From Streptomyces sp. NBC_01428 (GTDB lineage Bacteria > Actinomycetota > Actinomycetes > Streptomycetales > Streptomycetaceae), in contig NZ_CP109499.1 of the NCBI RefSeq assembly GCF_036231965.1, positions 6,014,001 to 6,078,000 on the forward strand: a DNA stretch of 64,000 nucleotides, in the 5' to 3' direction. Shown in pieces: positions 1 to 8,176 of this stretch. A program made the position numbers and the translations under genes. Each line of letters begins with the position of its first letter. Position 1 is the first letter of the stretch. The notes under the pieces were generated by a model. It was not told the origin of the DNA. It searched no databases and saw nothing but the letters and a program-made list of their open reading frames with translations.

Positions 1-385
1 ACCGCTCCAGCCAGGCGCCCGCCCGCTCGCGCGCCGCCGGGCGGGGTGTGCCCGCGAGCATCAGCGGCAGCGCCACGTTGTCGGCGGCCGTCAGCTCGGG
101 GATCAGCTGTCCGAACTGGAACACCACCCCGAACTCCGTCCTGCGCAGCTCGCTGAGCCGCTTCTCGGGCAGCAGGTCGAGGCGCTCACCGGCGTACTCC
201 ACCGTCCCGAGGTCGGGCCGGACGATGCCCGCCAGGCAGTGCAGCAGCGTCGACTTGCCGCTGCCGCTGGGTCCCGTGACCGCGACCACCTCGCCGGCGG
301 CCAGCTCGATCGAGGCGCCGCGCAGGGCCTGGGTGGGCCCGTGGGCCTTGACCAGGCCGTGGGCGGCGAGAAGGGGAGTGCTCAT
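1..385 (-). CDS. ABC transporter ATP-binding protein (partial, N-terminal part)
   Basis: The gene reads leftward out of the window, so only about 128 N-terminal residues are present. A Walker A motif GPSGSGKST lies at residues 38-46 and a Q-loop (VVFQFGQ, Gln90) follows at the normal distance; the signature motif and Walker B lie outside. The layout resembles the MacB/LolD-type ATPases that power two-subunit exporters. Its ATG overlaps the stop of the upstream padR gene by four bases (ATGA at 382-385), so the two are translationally coupled and the ATPase is very likely controlled by that PadR protein. The permease gene would be expected further left. The ATPase identity is certain; the substrate cannot be told. 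Confidence 0.93.
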   Translation of the reverse strand, partial: MSTPLLAAHGLVKAHGPTQALRGASIELAAGEVVAVTGPSGSGKSTLLHCLAGIVRPDLGTVEYAGERLDLLPEKRLSELRRTEFGVVFQFGQLIPELTAADNVALPLMLAGTPRPAARERAGAWLER

Positions 386-915
386 GTCGCGTCGACCTCC
401 GCGGTCAGAGGGACGAGCCGGGCCGCGGTGGTGTTCATCCAACGCAGGTCGGCGTCCAGGTGGTTGAGGGCGTAGTCGGCCGAGAGGACGGTCGCGAGGT
501 CGGCGCCGGGCTCCGTCTTCACGGCGGTGAGTTCGCGCATCCGCTCCATGTGGGCGAGGCGCTGGGCGCGCAGGTAGCCGGCCGGATCCGCCGAGGCGAG
601 GATCGAGACGACGACCTTGGCGAAGATCTCGTTCGTCACGAAGGGGGCGGGCGGGGTGATCTCGCCCGCCCACCGGGCCAGTTCGCGCGAGCCGTCGTCG
701 GTCGAGCGGTACAGCGTCCGCTCCGGACCGCCGTCCGAGTCGGTGCCGTCGATCGCGGCGAGTCCGTCGCGGACCAGCCGTTGCAGCGTCGTGTAGACCT
801 GCCCGTAGGCCAACGGGCGTGCCTGCGGGAAGCGTTCGTCGTGCCGTCGCTTGAGGTCGTACCCATGGCTGGGTCCTCCGGCGAGCAGCCCCAACAGGAT
901 GTGACGGGTGCTCAT
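382..915 (-). CDS. PadR family transcriptional regulator
   Basis: A 177-residue protein. The N-terminal PadR winged helix is clear: it opens with a helix containing LLGLLAGGPSHGYDLKRR, followed by the recognition region with YGQVYTTLQRLVRDGL and a wing. The C-terminal half (from about residue 95) is the helical dimerisation part with HMERMRELT. PadR proteins repress neighbouring transporter or efflux genes and release DNA on binding a small molecule. The next gene downstream, overlapping by 4 bases, is an ABC ATPase, the classical partner. Immediately upstream lies an AT-rich stretch full of short dyads that is the likely operator and promoter (see that entry), implying autoregulation. The start ATG at 913-915 follows the dyads directly, so the transcript has a very short or no leader. 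Confidence 0.93.
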   Translation of the reverse strand: MSTRHILLGLLAGGPSHGYDLKRRHDERFPQARPLAYGQVYTTLQRLVRDGLAAIDGTDSDGGPERTLYRSTDDGSRELARWAGEITPPAPFVTNEIFAKVVVSILASADPAGYLRAQRLAHMERMRELTAVKTEPGADLATVLSADYALNHLDADLRWMNTTAARLVPLTAEVDAT

Positions 916-952
916 GGACTGAGTATGTACTCAATATATGTACTGAGTGAAT
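916..952. promoter_or_regulatory. Probable PadR operator/promoter of the padR-ABC operon
   Basis: This AT-rich island directly abuts the padR start. It holds overlapping inverted repeats: GAGTA (921-925) with TACTC (928-932), and ACTCA (929-933) with TGAGT (944-948). ATGTACT also occurs twice as a direct repeat. PadR operators typically carry ATGT/ACAT half-sites. On the minus strand a TATATT or TACATA hexamer could be the -10. Binding by PadR is inferred from position and symmetry only. Confidence 0.6.
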
Positions 953-1011
953 AGCTGGCCGGAAGATCGCCGAAAATTGATCACCGGGGGCAGCCGTGTC
1001 CGGCCCGCGGG

Positions 1012-4000
1012 TCAGTCCGCGACCGCGTAAACCCCCACCGACCACAACGAATACCCGTACTTGGTCGCGCGCTTGACGCCCTGGACGCGCAGGTAACGCG
1101 CATCGCGTTCGTCGAAGCGGACGTCCTCCCGGCCGCCCCGGCTGTCCGTCACGGTGGCCGCCGTGCGCCAGACGCGGCCGTCGGCGGAGACCTGCACCCG
1201 GTAGGCGGAGGGGTGGGCGTCCTGCCAGTGCAGGGTGAGGCGGCCGAGGCGGGCCGGTTCGGCCAGACGCACCTGCCACCAGGCGCCGTCCTCGACGGGG
1301 GAGGACCAACGCGTCGCCGGGTCACCGTCGTTGGCCGCCGAGGCCGGGAAGTCCGGGGTCTCGTCGCCGGACGAGGAGGCCGTGCCGCTGCGCGCCAGGT
1401 CGGGGCCCGCCGTGCGGGGGAAGGCCCGGACGGTCAGGGTGCGGGTCTCGGAGCCGAACGTGACCGGCACCTCGTAGGTGCCCGAGGGGGTGCCCGGCGC
1501 GACCGTGACCTCGACCGGGGTGTCGACGACCGCGCCGCGCGGGAGCGTCGCGGAACTCCGCCGGACCTCGACCCGGATGCCCTTGGGGGCCTTCGCGGTC
1601 AGTTCGCCGCGGACGTCGGAGGGGCGCAGTGAGGTGATCCGGGCCGTCACCCGCAGGCTGCCGCCGATCTCCGCGTCCGCCGTCGAGCGGGTCAACTCCA
1701 GTGCGGCGGCGGGGGAGTCGGCGAACCACGGCACGAGATGCCGGACCTGGTCGCGGGTGGGCCCGCTGACCCGGAGCGCGTCCGTGCGCACGTCTGGCGT
1801 GTGGATCTCCGTCGCGCCGCCGGCCGTCAGCGGGCCGAGGCGCCGCCAGCCCTCGCCGGGCACGTGCGCCTCGACGGATCCCGTGGCGGCGGGGTCGGTG
1901 AGCACGCTCACGGCGGTCAGCGTCCGGGGGTGCGCAAGGGTGAGGGTGCGGGGATCGGCCTCCTCGCGCGCTCCGCCGTCCTGCTGTCCGCCGTCGTGCC
2001 GGGGCGCGTCGTCCCGCGCGTGACCGGAGTCGTCCCGGGTGCCGCCGCCGGTGTCCGCCCGGCCGTCGCCCTTCGGCGTCGTCCCGTCCGCCGTCCCGCC
2101 GGGCTTGGTCCGTCCGCCGGGCCGGGCCGACGGGTCGTTGTCGAGCCCGGCCCACCGCTGGTACGCGGAGCGGGCCTTCGTCAGGAACGGGTCGAGCACG
2201 CCCTTGCCGACCGTCACCCCGCTCGCCGCGAGTTCGGTGCGCAGCCGCTCCAGGGTGCGGTACGCCGTCCAGGCGGCCGTCGCGTCACCCCGCTCCTGTG
2301 CGGCGGACAGGTCGACGGCCGTCTCGCCTGCCTCCCCGTACCGGGCCAACTGCGCCGTCCAGGGCTCCACTTCGGCGGCGACGGGGCGTCCGGCGAGCCG
2401 CTTCGGGGTCTCGCGCATCACGGTGAACGCGGCACGCAGCCGCTCGGCCGCCGTCGCGTTCGCGGCCCGGTCGGTCGTCGTCCGCGCCTGCCAGAACGCC
2501 GCGATGAGCGGGCGCAGATACGCCGACTCCTCGCCGCCCAGGACGGACGAGGCCTCGTTCCCGGCCAGTGCGCGCAGCGCGGCGGACCGCCGGGCGTCCC
2601 CGTCCGCGAGGTCCTCGATCGCGGCCTTCCAGGACTCCTGCGGGCGGTAGTCCCGCGGGTTCCACGCGTAGTCGGCCGCGGTGAACAGCGGGATGCGGGA
2701 GGCCTCGGCCTGGGGCATCGCGTTCGCCAGCAGCGCCGCCGAGCCCGTCGCGACCGCGGGCTCACGCCCATCGTAAGGGCCGAGGAACACCCGGTCCTGG
2801 GCATAGTCGTTGACCGGGTAGTTGTCCATGGTGACGAGCCGGTGGCCGCCGAACACCTCGCGGGTGCGGGCCAGTTCGCCGCCCGTGATGGTCTTCGGCA
2901 CGACCCCGACGCCCGTCCAGGCGACCTCGACGCCCTCGGCCAGGGCGCCCGCCAGCAGGCGCCGGTAGTCCGTCGAACCGTCCTCGTAGTACTCCGTCGG
3001 CATCAGGGACAGCGGGGCCACGTCCGGGTGGCGGGCGGCGAGGTGCCGGGCCACGGCGTTCGCCACCCGCGCCTGTGCCCGCGCCGCCGCCGCGGGCCCC
3101 GAACCGAAGGTGTCCGCGTCCGCCCCGCAGTGCCACTCGCTGTAGCTGACGTCCTGGAACTGGAGCTGGAACGCCCGGAATCCGAGCGCCCACATGGCGT
3201 CGAGTTTGCGGGTGAGGGCCGACACGTCGGCGTCCGAGGAGAAGCACATCGCCTGCCCCGGGGCCACCGTCCACGCCGGCGTCACATGGTTGCGCCGAGC
3301 CCGCTCGGCCAGGTCCCGGAAGTGCGCGCGCTGCGCGGCCGGGTACGGCTCACGCCAGCGCTCCTGCCGGTAGAGGTCGTCGCCCGGCGCGTAGACGTAC
3401 CGGTTCTGCTTGGTCCGTCCCATGAAGTCGAGCTGCGCCAGGCGCTGGTCGGTGGTCCACGGGCTGCCGTAGAACCCCTCGGTGGTGCCGCGCACACCGG
3501 TTCCGGGCCAGTCCCGGACCACGGCCCCGGCGATCCTGCCGTCCGTGCGCACGAGTTGACGGAGCGTCTGGACCGCGTGGAACAGGCCGTCCTCGCCGAC
3601 GCCCGCGAGCGCGAGGGTGTCGCGGCCGTCGACCCGGCCCACTGCCAGCCGGTAGCCCCCGGTGGGGAGGTCTGCGCGCGGAGCCGCGCCGAGCGCCGTG
3701 AGGGCACGCTCGAGGGCGCTCGGACCGGCACCGGGGACGCCGTTCGCGCCCCACCGCCCGCTGCCCGCCGCTTCCGTACCCAGCCGCACCACCAGGGCGT
3801 GCGCAGGAAGGGTGTCCCCCTCGCGCGCCGTGCCGATCCGCCGGGCGCCCGCCTCGCGCAGAACCGAGCGCAACGCCTCGACGGCGTACGGGTCGGGCGT
3901 GCCGTCGGAGGTGCCGGGGGCAGCCGAGGAAGCCGTCGCGTGCCGGTCGGTGGTGACCCCGGGCGCGTACGGAGTGTGCGGCGTGCCGGGGGCGTACGGG

Positions 4001-4254
4001 GCCGCCGTCCCGCCCGCCGGACCGGTGACCAGGACGACCTCGTCGGGGACGGTGACCGGGGAACCCTTCGCGCGCAGCGACTGCGGACGCGGCCACACGG
4101 AGGGCACACCGCCGGCGGTGGTCCCCGCGTCGTCCGCGGAGGCCGCGGGACCGGCGTCGGGCGGCGCCGCGACGGCGACGGGAGCCGTCCCGAGAGCGCT
4201 CGCGACCACGGCGAACGCGAGTGCGGTCGTCCCCTTCGCCCGCCGGAGCCGCAC
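1012..4254 (-). CDS. Secreted GH84-type beta-N-acetylglucosaminidase/hyaluronidase-like protein with CBM32 domain
   Basis: A 1080-residue exported protein. Residues 1-30 form a signal peptide (RLRRAK, hydrophobic core, AVAA). Residues about 50-245 are the GH20b-like N-terminal domain, and about 250-560 the GH84 TIM barrel, beginning with RGTTEGFYGSPWT. A Pro/Gly/Asp-rich linker lies at about 705-765, a NEW3-like beta domain at about 850-930, and an F5/8 type C (CBM32) domain at about 940-1075. GH84 enzymes remove O-linked or chain N-acetylglucosamine. The usual catalytic Asp-Asp is here Gln367-Asp368 (in FQLQFQDVSY), so the residue that normally positions the substrate acetamide is changed. 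The start is GTG at 4254, preceded by GGGGGAA. It is a single gene with no partner. Confidence 0.88.
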   Translation of the reverse strand: MRLRRAKGTTALAFAVVASALGTAPVAVAAPPDAGPAASADDAGTTAGGVPSVWPRPQSLRAKGSPVTVPDEVVLVTGPAGGTAAPYAPGTPHTPYAPGVTTDRHATASSAAPGTSDGTPDPYAVEALRSVLREAGARRIGTAREGDTLPAHALVVRLGTEAAGSGRWGANGVPGAGPSALERALTALGAAPRADLPTGGYRLAVGRVDGRDTLALAGVGEDGLFHAVQTLRQLVRTDGRIAGAVVRDWPGTGVRGTTEGFYGSPWTTDQRLAQLDFMGRTKQNRYVYAPGDDLYRQERWREPYPAAQRAHFRDLAERARRNHVTPAWTVAPGQAMCFSSDADVSALTRKLDAMWALGFRAFQLQFQDVSYSEWHCGADADTFGSGPAAAARAQARVANAVARHLAARHPDVAPLSLMPTEYYEDGSTDYRRLLAGALAEGVEVAWTGVGVVPKTITGGELARTREVFGGHRLVTMDNYPVNDYAQDRVFLGPYDGREPAVATGSAALLANAMPQAEASRIPLFTAADYAWNPRDYRPQESWKAAIEDLADGDARRSAALRALAGNEASSVLGGEESAYLRPLIAAFWQARTTTDRAANATAAERLRAAFTVMRETPKRLAGRPVAAEVEPWTAQLARYGEAGETAVDLSAAQERGDATAAWTAYRTLERLRTELAASGVTVGKGVLDPFLTKARSAYQRWAGLDNDPSARPGGRTKPGGTADGTTPKGDGRADTGGGTRDDSGHARDDAPRHDGGQQDGGAREEADPRTLTLAHPRTLTAVSVLTDPAATGSVEAHVPGEGWRRLGPLTAGGATEIHTPDVRTDALRVSGPTRDQVRHLVPWFADSPAAALELTRSTADAEIGGSLRVTARITSLRPSDVRGELTAKAPKGIRVEVRRSSATLPRGAVVDTPVEVTVAPGTPSGTYEVPVTFGSETRTLTVRAFPRTAGPDLARSGTASSSGDETPDFPASAANDGDPATRWSSPVEDGAWWQVRLAEPARLGRLTLHWQDAHPSAYRVQVSADGRVWRTAATVTDSRGGREDVRFDERDARYLRVQGVKRATKYGYSLWSVGVYAVAD

Positions 4255-4561
4255 GCTTCCCCCTCGTAGCCAGCCGCCCGGCCACCGCGCCGGAGTGGCG
4301 ACGAGCCCACCATCCGGGTGGTGGGGGTGTCAACGAGAGTGGCCGAAGTGTCAGGATTGCCCCAGCCTGGAGGGGCGGCCCGGAGGGACGGGACGGCAGC
4401 GGAGTGTGACCAGAAGCACGTTGTTCGTCCGTGTACGTCTGCCGTCGCGCCCGCTGGGTAGGGCTGCGGTGACCGCCTGGGCATGCCTCTCCGGCAACGG
4501 CACGCCACCGACCGCCGGAATGCCCTCGGACGCCGTACCCGACTCGACCAAGGAGGCCCCC
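4255..4561. other. Intergenic region between divergent GH84 and malQ-leader genes
   Basis: A 307-base divergent spacer that must hold promoters for both flanking genes. I see no convincing -35/-10 pair, no strong dyad and no supported small gene. An alternative in-frame ATG for the rightward small protein lies at 4520-4522. Confidence 0.5.
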
Positions 4562-4831
4562 GTGGCCGCATCGGCTCACCTGCTTCTCTCGGCCCTGTCC
4601 AAACGCGACGCGGAGCCGTCCTTCCCCGGCCAGCGCGGCGGACGCGCGTCCGCCGAGCCCGAGGCCGCCGACCTCTGCCTGCTCAGCGCGGAAGGCGCCT
4701 GCACGGAGCTGCCGCTGACCAGCGAACCCCCGCTGCCCGACGCGGAACCCCTGACCAGCGAGCCGCCGCTGGCCGACGCCGCGCACCTGACGAGCGAGCC
4801 CACCTCCACCGGCGCCGCGTCGGGGTTCTAG
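4562..4831 (+). CDS. Small repeat-containing protein of unknown function, coupled to malQ
   Basis: An 89-residue protein I do not recognise. The GTG at 4562 is chosen because a near-perfect ribosome-binding site AAGGAGG (4550-4556) sits five bases before it; an ATG at 4520 would add 14 residues but has no such site. The N-terminal half is helical (SAHLLLSALSKRD), the middle holds two cysteines (DLCLLSAEGAC), and the C-terminal third consists of three 12-residue tandem repeats starting LTSEP (LTSEPPLPDAEP, LTSEPPLADAAH, LTSEPTSTGAAS). Its TAG is followed with no gap by the ATG of malQ, so malQ translation probably depends on reading this frame. It could be a regulatory leader protein, a partner of MalQ, or a modified peptide precursor; no modifying enzyme is nearby. 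Confidence 0.65.
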   Translation: MAASAHLLLSALSKRDAEPSFPGQRGGRASAEPEAADLCLLSAEGACTELPLTSEPPLPDAEPLTSEPPLADAAHLTSEPTSTGAASGF

Positions 4832-7003
4832 ATGGCATCGAGTGGGCCCGCCGAGCCGCAGCGGACGCCGTCGGATCCGGCACCGCGGACACCCCTGTCC
4901 CGGCTCGCCGAACTGCATGGCGTCGCCCCCGCCTACAACCCCTCCCCGGACCGCACGGTCGCCGCCCCGGACGCCGCGCTCGTCGCGATCCTGGCCGCCC
5001 TCGGCGTCGACGCGAGCACTCCGGACGCCGTCACCGCCTCCCTCGCCCGCCACGAGGCCGAAGCGGCCCGGCGCCTGCTGCCGCCGACCGTGGTCTGCTG
5101 GGGCGGCCTGGCCCCCGCCGGGCTCGACGCGCTGCCCGACGGCACCCGGCTGCGCGTCACCACCGAACAGGGCGAGGCCCGCGCCTCCGCCGAGGGGCTG
5201 CCCCCCGGTGTCCACACGCTGCACGCCACCGCGCCCGACGGCCGCACCGCTGACGCCCACCTCGTCGTCGCTCCCACCCGGCTGCCCGCGCCGCCCGGAC
5301 GCACGTACGGCCTGCTCGTCCAGCTCTACTCCCTTCTCTCCCGCCGCTCCTGGGGCATGGGCGACCTCGGGGACCTCGCCGAGCTGACCGCCTGGGCGGG
5401 ACGCGCGCTCGGCGCCGGATTCGTGCAGGTCAACCCGCTGCACGCGGCCGTGCCCGGTCACCCCACCGACCCCTCCCCGTACCGGCCCTCGTCCCGGCGC
5501 TTCCCCGACCCGGTGCACCTGCGGGTCGAGGACGTCCCCGAGTACCCGTACGTCGAGGACCCCGAGCGGCTGCGCACGGTGCTGAAGCGGGCCGAGCAGC
5601 TGCGCGAGTCCGTCCTGGGCAAGGGCGCGCTGATCGACCGCGACGCCGTCTGGGAACTCAAGCGCGAGGCACTGGAAGCGGTGCGTGCCGTACCGCTCGG
5701 TCCCGGCCGGCGCGCCGCCTACGCCGACTTCCTCGCCGAGGAGGGCCAGGCGCTGGAGGACCACGCCACCTGGTACGCGCTCGCCGAGGTGCACGGCTCC
5801 GACTGGCGCAGCTGGCCCGAGGGCCTGCGCGACCCCCGCTCGCCGGAGACCGCCCGGGCGCGCGGCGAGCTGATGGACCGCGTCGACTTCCACAGCAGGC
5901 TGGCCTGGCTCACCGACGCCCAGCTCGGCGCCGCCCAGCGCTCGGCGACCGACGCGGGCATGGCCGTCGGCCTCGTCCACGACCTCGCCGTCGGCGTCCA
6001 CCCGGACGGGGCCGACGCCTGGGCGCAGCAGGAGCACTTCGCGGCCGGCATGTCCGTGGGCGCGCCCCCGGACGCCTTCAACGCGCGGGGCCAGGACTGG
6101 GGTCTGCCGCCCTGGCGGCCCGACCGGCTCGCCGCGTCCGGATACGCCCCCTACCGCCGCCTCCTGCGCGCCCTTCTGCGTCACGCGGGCGCGCTGCGCA
6201 TCGACCACGTCATGGGTCTGTTCCGGCTCTGGTGGGTCCCCCAGGGGCAGCCGCCCACGGAGGGCTCCTACGTCCGCTACGACGCCGAGGCCATGCTCGC
6301 GATCCTGGTCCTGGAGGCGTCCCGGGCCGGGACCCTGGTGATCGGCGAGGACCTCGGCACGGTCGAACCCGGGGTGCGCGAGACGCTCCAGGAGCGCGGG
6401 GTGCTCGGCACGTCCGTGCTGTGGTTCGAGCGGGACTGGGAGGGCGACGGCCACCCGCTGCCCCCGGAGAGCTGGCGCGCCGACTGCCTGGCCACCGTCA
6501 CCACCCACGACCTGCCGTCCACCGCGGCCCGGCTCACCGGTGAACACGTCGAACTGCGCGCCGGCCTCGGCCTGTTGCTCGGCTCCCTCGACGAGGAGCG
6601 GGCCGCCGCCGCGGCGGACACCCGGGAGTGGCTCGCCCTGCTGTCCCGGCTCGGGCTGCTGCACGGCCCGGCCGGCGGCAGCCCCGCGTCGGCGGAGGAG
6701 GCCGAGATCCAGGCCGTGCACCGCTTCCTGCTGCGCACCCCGGCCCACATGATCGGCGTCTGGCTGCCGGACGCCGTCGGGGACCGGCGCCCGCAGAACC
6801 TGCCCGGCACGTGGGACCAGTACCCCAACTGGCGGCTGCCCGTCGCCGACGCGGAGGGCCGTCCGGTCACGCTGGAGGACCTCGCCGCGTCACCCCGGCT
6901 GCACGCCCTCCTGGAGGTCGTCCGGACGGAGAGCGGCCCGGGCGGAAGCCCGGTCGGCGAGGTCGGCGGCGGGCCCGCGCCGGGGCCGGGAGGGGCGCCG
7001 TGA
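4832..7003 (+). CDS. malQ: 4-alpha-glucanotransferase (amylomaltase)
   Basis: A 723-residue cytosolic enzyme of the long GH77 type. It disproportionates maltodextrins by transferring 4-alpha-glucan segments, feeding glycogen and maltose metabolism. The family motifs are all present: the nucleophile Asp458 in ALRIDHVMG, the acid/base Glu506 in VIGEDLG, and the third carboxylate Asp560 in TTHDLPST. The extra N-terminal 150 residues form the beta-rich domain usual in actinobacterial MalQ. The ATG directly follows the stop of the upstream small gene (TAGATG), and no strong ribosome-binding site is seen other than a weak CGGGG, which argues for translational coupling. The C-terminal tail is Gly/Pro-rich and probably disordered. 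Confidence 0.96.
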   Translation: MASSGPAEPQRTPSDPAPRTPLSRLAELHGVAPAYNPSPDRTVAAPDAALVAILAALGVDASTPDAVTASLARHEAEAARRLLPPTVVCWGGLAPAGLDALPDGTRLRVTTEQGEARASAEGLPPGVHTLHATAPDGRTADAHLVVAPTRLPAPPGRTYGLLVQLYSLLSRRSWGMGDLGDLAELTAWAGRALGAGFVQVNPLHAAVPGHPTDPSPYRPSSRRFPDPVHLRVEDVPEYPYVEDPERLRTVLKRAEQLRESVLGKGALIDRDAVWELKREALEAVRAVPLGPGRRAAYADFLAEEGQALEDHATWYALAEVHGSDWRSWPEGLRDPRSPETARARGELMDRVDFHSRLAWLTDAQLGAAQRSATDAGMAVGLVHDLAVGVHPDGADAWAQQEHFAAGMSVGAPPDAFNARGQDWGLPPWRPDRLAASGYAPYRRLLRALLRHAGALRIDHVMGLFRLWWVPQGQPPTEGSYVRYDAEAMLAILVLEASRAGTLVIGEDLGTVEPGVRETLQERGVLGTSVLWFERDWEGDGHPLPPESWRADCLATVTTHDLPSTAARLTGEHVELRAGLGLLLGSLDEERAAAAADTREWLALLSRLGLLHGPAGGSPASAEEAEIQAVHRFLLRTPAHMIGVWLPDAVGDRRPQNLPGTWDQYPNWRLPVADAEGRPVTLEDLAASPRLHALLEVVRTESGPGGSPVGEVGGGPAPGPGGAP

Positions 7004-7060
7004 CCTCCGTACGGCACCCCCGGGCGCGCGCGTCCTTCAGGTGTTCGCTACGTTTGCACC

Positions 7061-7300
7061 GTGGACAAGAAGAACGCTCTGCGCGCCGGTGCCCTGGCCG
7101 CCGGTACGACGCTGATGATGCTGCTCATGACGTCCCCCGCGCTCGCGCTGACCCGCGACGACGGTGACGACCCCGGCAACGGGCTGAGCGTGCTGGACAC
7201 GCTGGGCCTCTACGTCGCGGCGCCGCTCGTGCTGTTCGCGGTCATCGCCGGCCTGGTGATGGTCCTGGACAAGTCCGACAAGCAGCCGAAGCAGGGCTGA
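7061..7300 (+). CDS. Small membrane protein of unknown function
   Basis: A 79-residue protein with a hydrophobic N-terminal segment (about residues 9-29, ending PALAL; a signal peptide or first membrane helix), a short acidic loop (RDDGDDPGNG) and a second membrane helix at about 46-68, then a charged tail (DKSDKQPKQG). No function is assigned. The start is GTG at 7061; there is no ribosome-binding site, but a TACGTT hexamer (7049-7054) lies six bases before the start, so the mRNA is probably leaderless. It stands alone between malQ and a convergent marR gene and ends in a strong hairpin. Confidence 0.8.
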   Translation: MDKKNALRAGALAAGTTLMMLLMTSPALALTRDDGDDPGNGLSVLDTLGLYVAAPLVLFAVIAGLVMVLDKSDKQPKQG

Positions 7301-7326
7301 GCGCCGCTCGCCCCACCACGTCTCTC

Positions 7327-7373
7327 CGTCGAGGGAGTTTCCGCACCCACCGGGTGCGGGGACTCCCTCGACG
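7327..7373. terminator. Bidirectional hairpin terminator
   Basis: The inverted repeat CGTCGAGGGAGT (7327-7338) / ACTCCCTCGACG (7362-7373) encloses a second stem CCGCACCC/GGGTGCGG. It sits between the convergent small membrane protein gene and marR. Confidence 0.85.
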
Positions 7374-7451
7374 CGTTCGCGCGGGGTTCTCCGCAGGCCG
7401 GGCGGGCCGAGCTCCCGGGACTCCGGGCGCTCCGGGCGGTCCGGCGGAGGT

Positions 7452-7949
7452 TCAGTCGGCGGTCGCGGCCAGCAACGGACGCAGCAGAGCGGCCAATTGG
7501 GTGGCCTGGTCGCCGTCGAGGGCCGAGAGCGCGGCCGTCTGGACGGCGAGTCCGGTGCCCACCGCCTCGTCGATCAGCCGCAGGCCCTCGTCCGTCAGGG
7601 TGACCTGCAGGCCGCGCCGGTCGTGCGGATCGGGGGACCTGCGGAGCAGTCCGGCGCGTTCCAGTTTGTCCAGGCGTCCGGTCATCCCGCCGGTGGTGAG
7701 CATGAGCGTGGCCGAGAGCTGACGGGGCGAGAGCGTGTACGGGGCGTCCGAGCGGCGCAGGGTGGCCAGCACGTCGAACTCCCCGCGCGAGATCCCGTAG
7801 CGCGCGTACGCCTTCTCCATCCGGTCGCCCAGCGCCCGCGAGATCCGGAACACGCGCCCGAAGACCTCCATCGCGGCGGTGTCGAGATCCGGCCGGACCG
7901 CGGCCCACTGCTCGATGATCGCGTCGACGGGGTCCTGGGGGGTGCTCAT
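7452..7949 (-). CDS. MarR family transcriptional regulator
   Basis: A 165-residue winged-helix regulator. The ATG at 7947-7949 (MSTPQDPVDA) is preferred over an upstream in-frame start because the extra 26 residues would be low-complexity. The MarR core runs from about residue 30 to 135, with the recognition helix around LSATLMLTTGGMTGRLDKLE and the wing PDPHDRRGLQVTLTDEG. MarR proteins repress divergent efflux genes and are released by small lipophilic ligands. The divergent neighbour is an EamA exporter, and a perfect 9+9 bp dyad overlaps that gene's start region, making a regulator-exporter pair very likely. Confidence 0.92.
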   Translation of the reverse strand: MSTPQDPVDAIIEQWAAVRPDLDTAAMEVFGRVFRISRALGDRMEKAYARYGISRGEFDVLATLRRSDAPYTLSPRQLSATLMLTTGGMTGRLDKLERAGLLRRSPDPHDRRGLQVTLTDEGLRLIDEAVGTGLAVQTAALSALDGDQATQLAALLRPLLAATAD

Positions 7950-8022
7950 GGGGCCGAGTATCCGCCGCGCCGCAGGTGGCCCGCAAGAAAGTGGCCCGCA
8001 AGTGAGCGGCGTGCGAGGGGGC

Positions 8023-8064
8023 GGCACGAAGGGAGCGGCGCGAAGGGAGCGGCGCGAAGGGAGC
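8023..8064. repeat. Three 14-bp tandem repeats
   Basis: Three contiguous copies of GGCRCGAAGGGAGC at 8023-8036, 8037-8050 and 8051-8064, differing at one base. They lie in the leader region between marR and the divergent eamA gene. Confidence 0.9.
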
Positions 8065-8150
8065 GGCAGGTCAGGGAGTGGGGCGCCGCCCGGCGGATCC
8101 GCGCAGGTAGGCCGGCCCTAAGTTGATCAGCAGTAAGTATCTTGCATCTA

Positions 8151-8172
8151 ATTAGCTTAGGGCTAAGCTAAT
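8151..8172. promoter_or_regulatory. Putative MarR operator before the EamA exporter gene
   Basis: A perfect inverted repeat, ATTAGCTTA (8151-8159) and TAAGCTAAT (8164-8172), with a four-base spacer, ends four bases before the exporter ATG. It lies in an AT-rich patch (8120-8176) that stands out from the surrounding DNA. The size and symmetry fit MarR dimers. A protein bound here would block initiation or translation start of eamA directly. Confidence 0.75.
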
Positions 8173-8176
8173 AGTC

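Noticed and set aside
3350..6748. Very long open frame antisense to the GH84 gene and malQ
   Set aside because: It is a GC-bias shadow: compositionally Arg/Gly/Pro-rich, no domain, and it crosses two well-supported genes.
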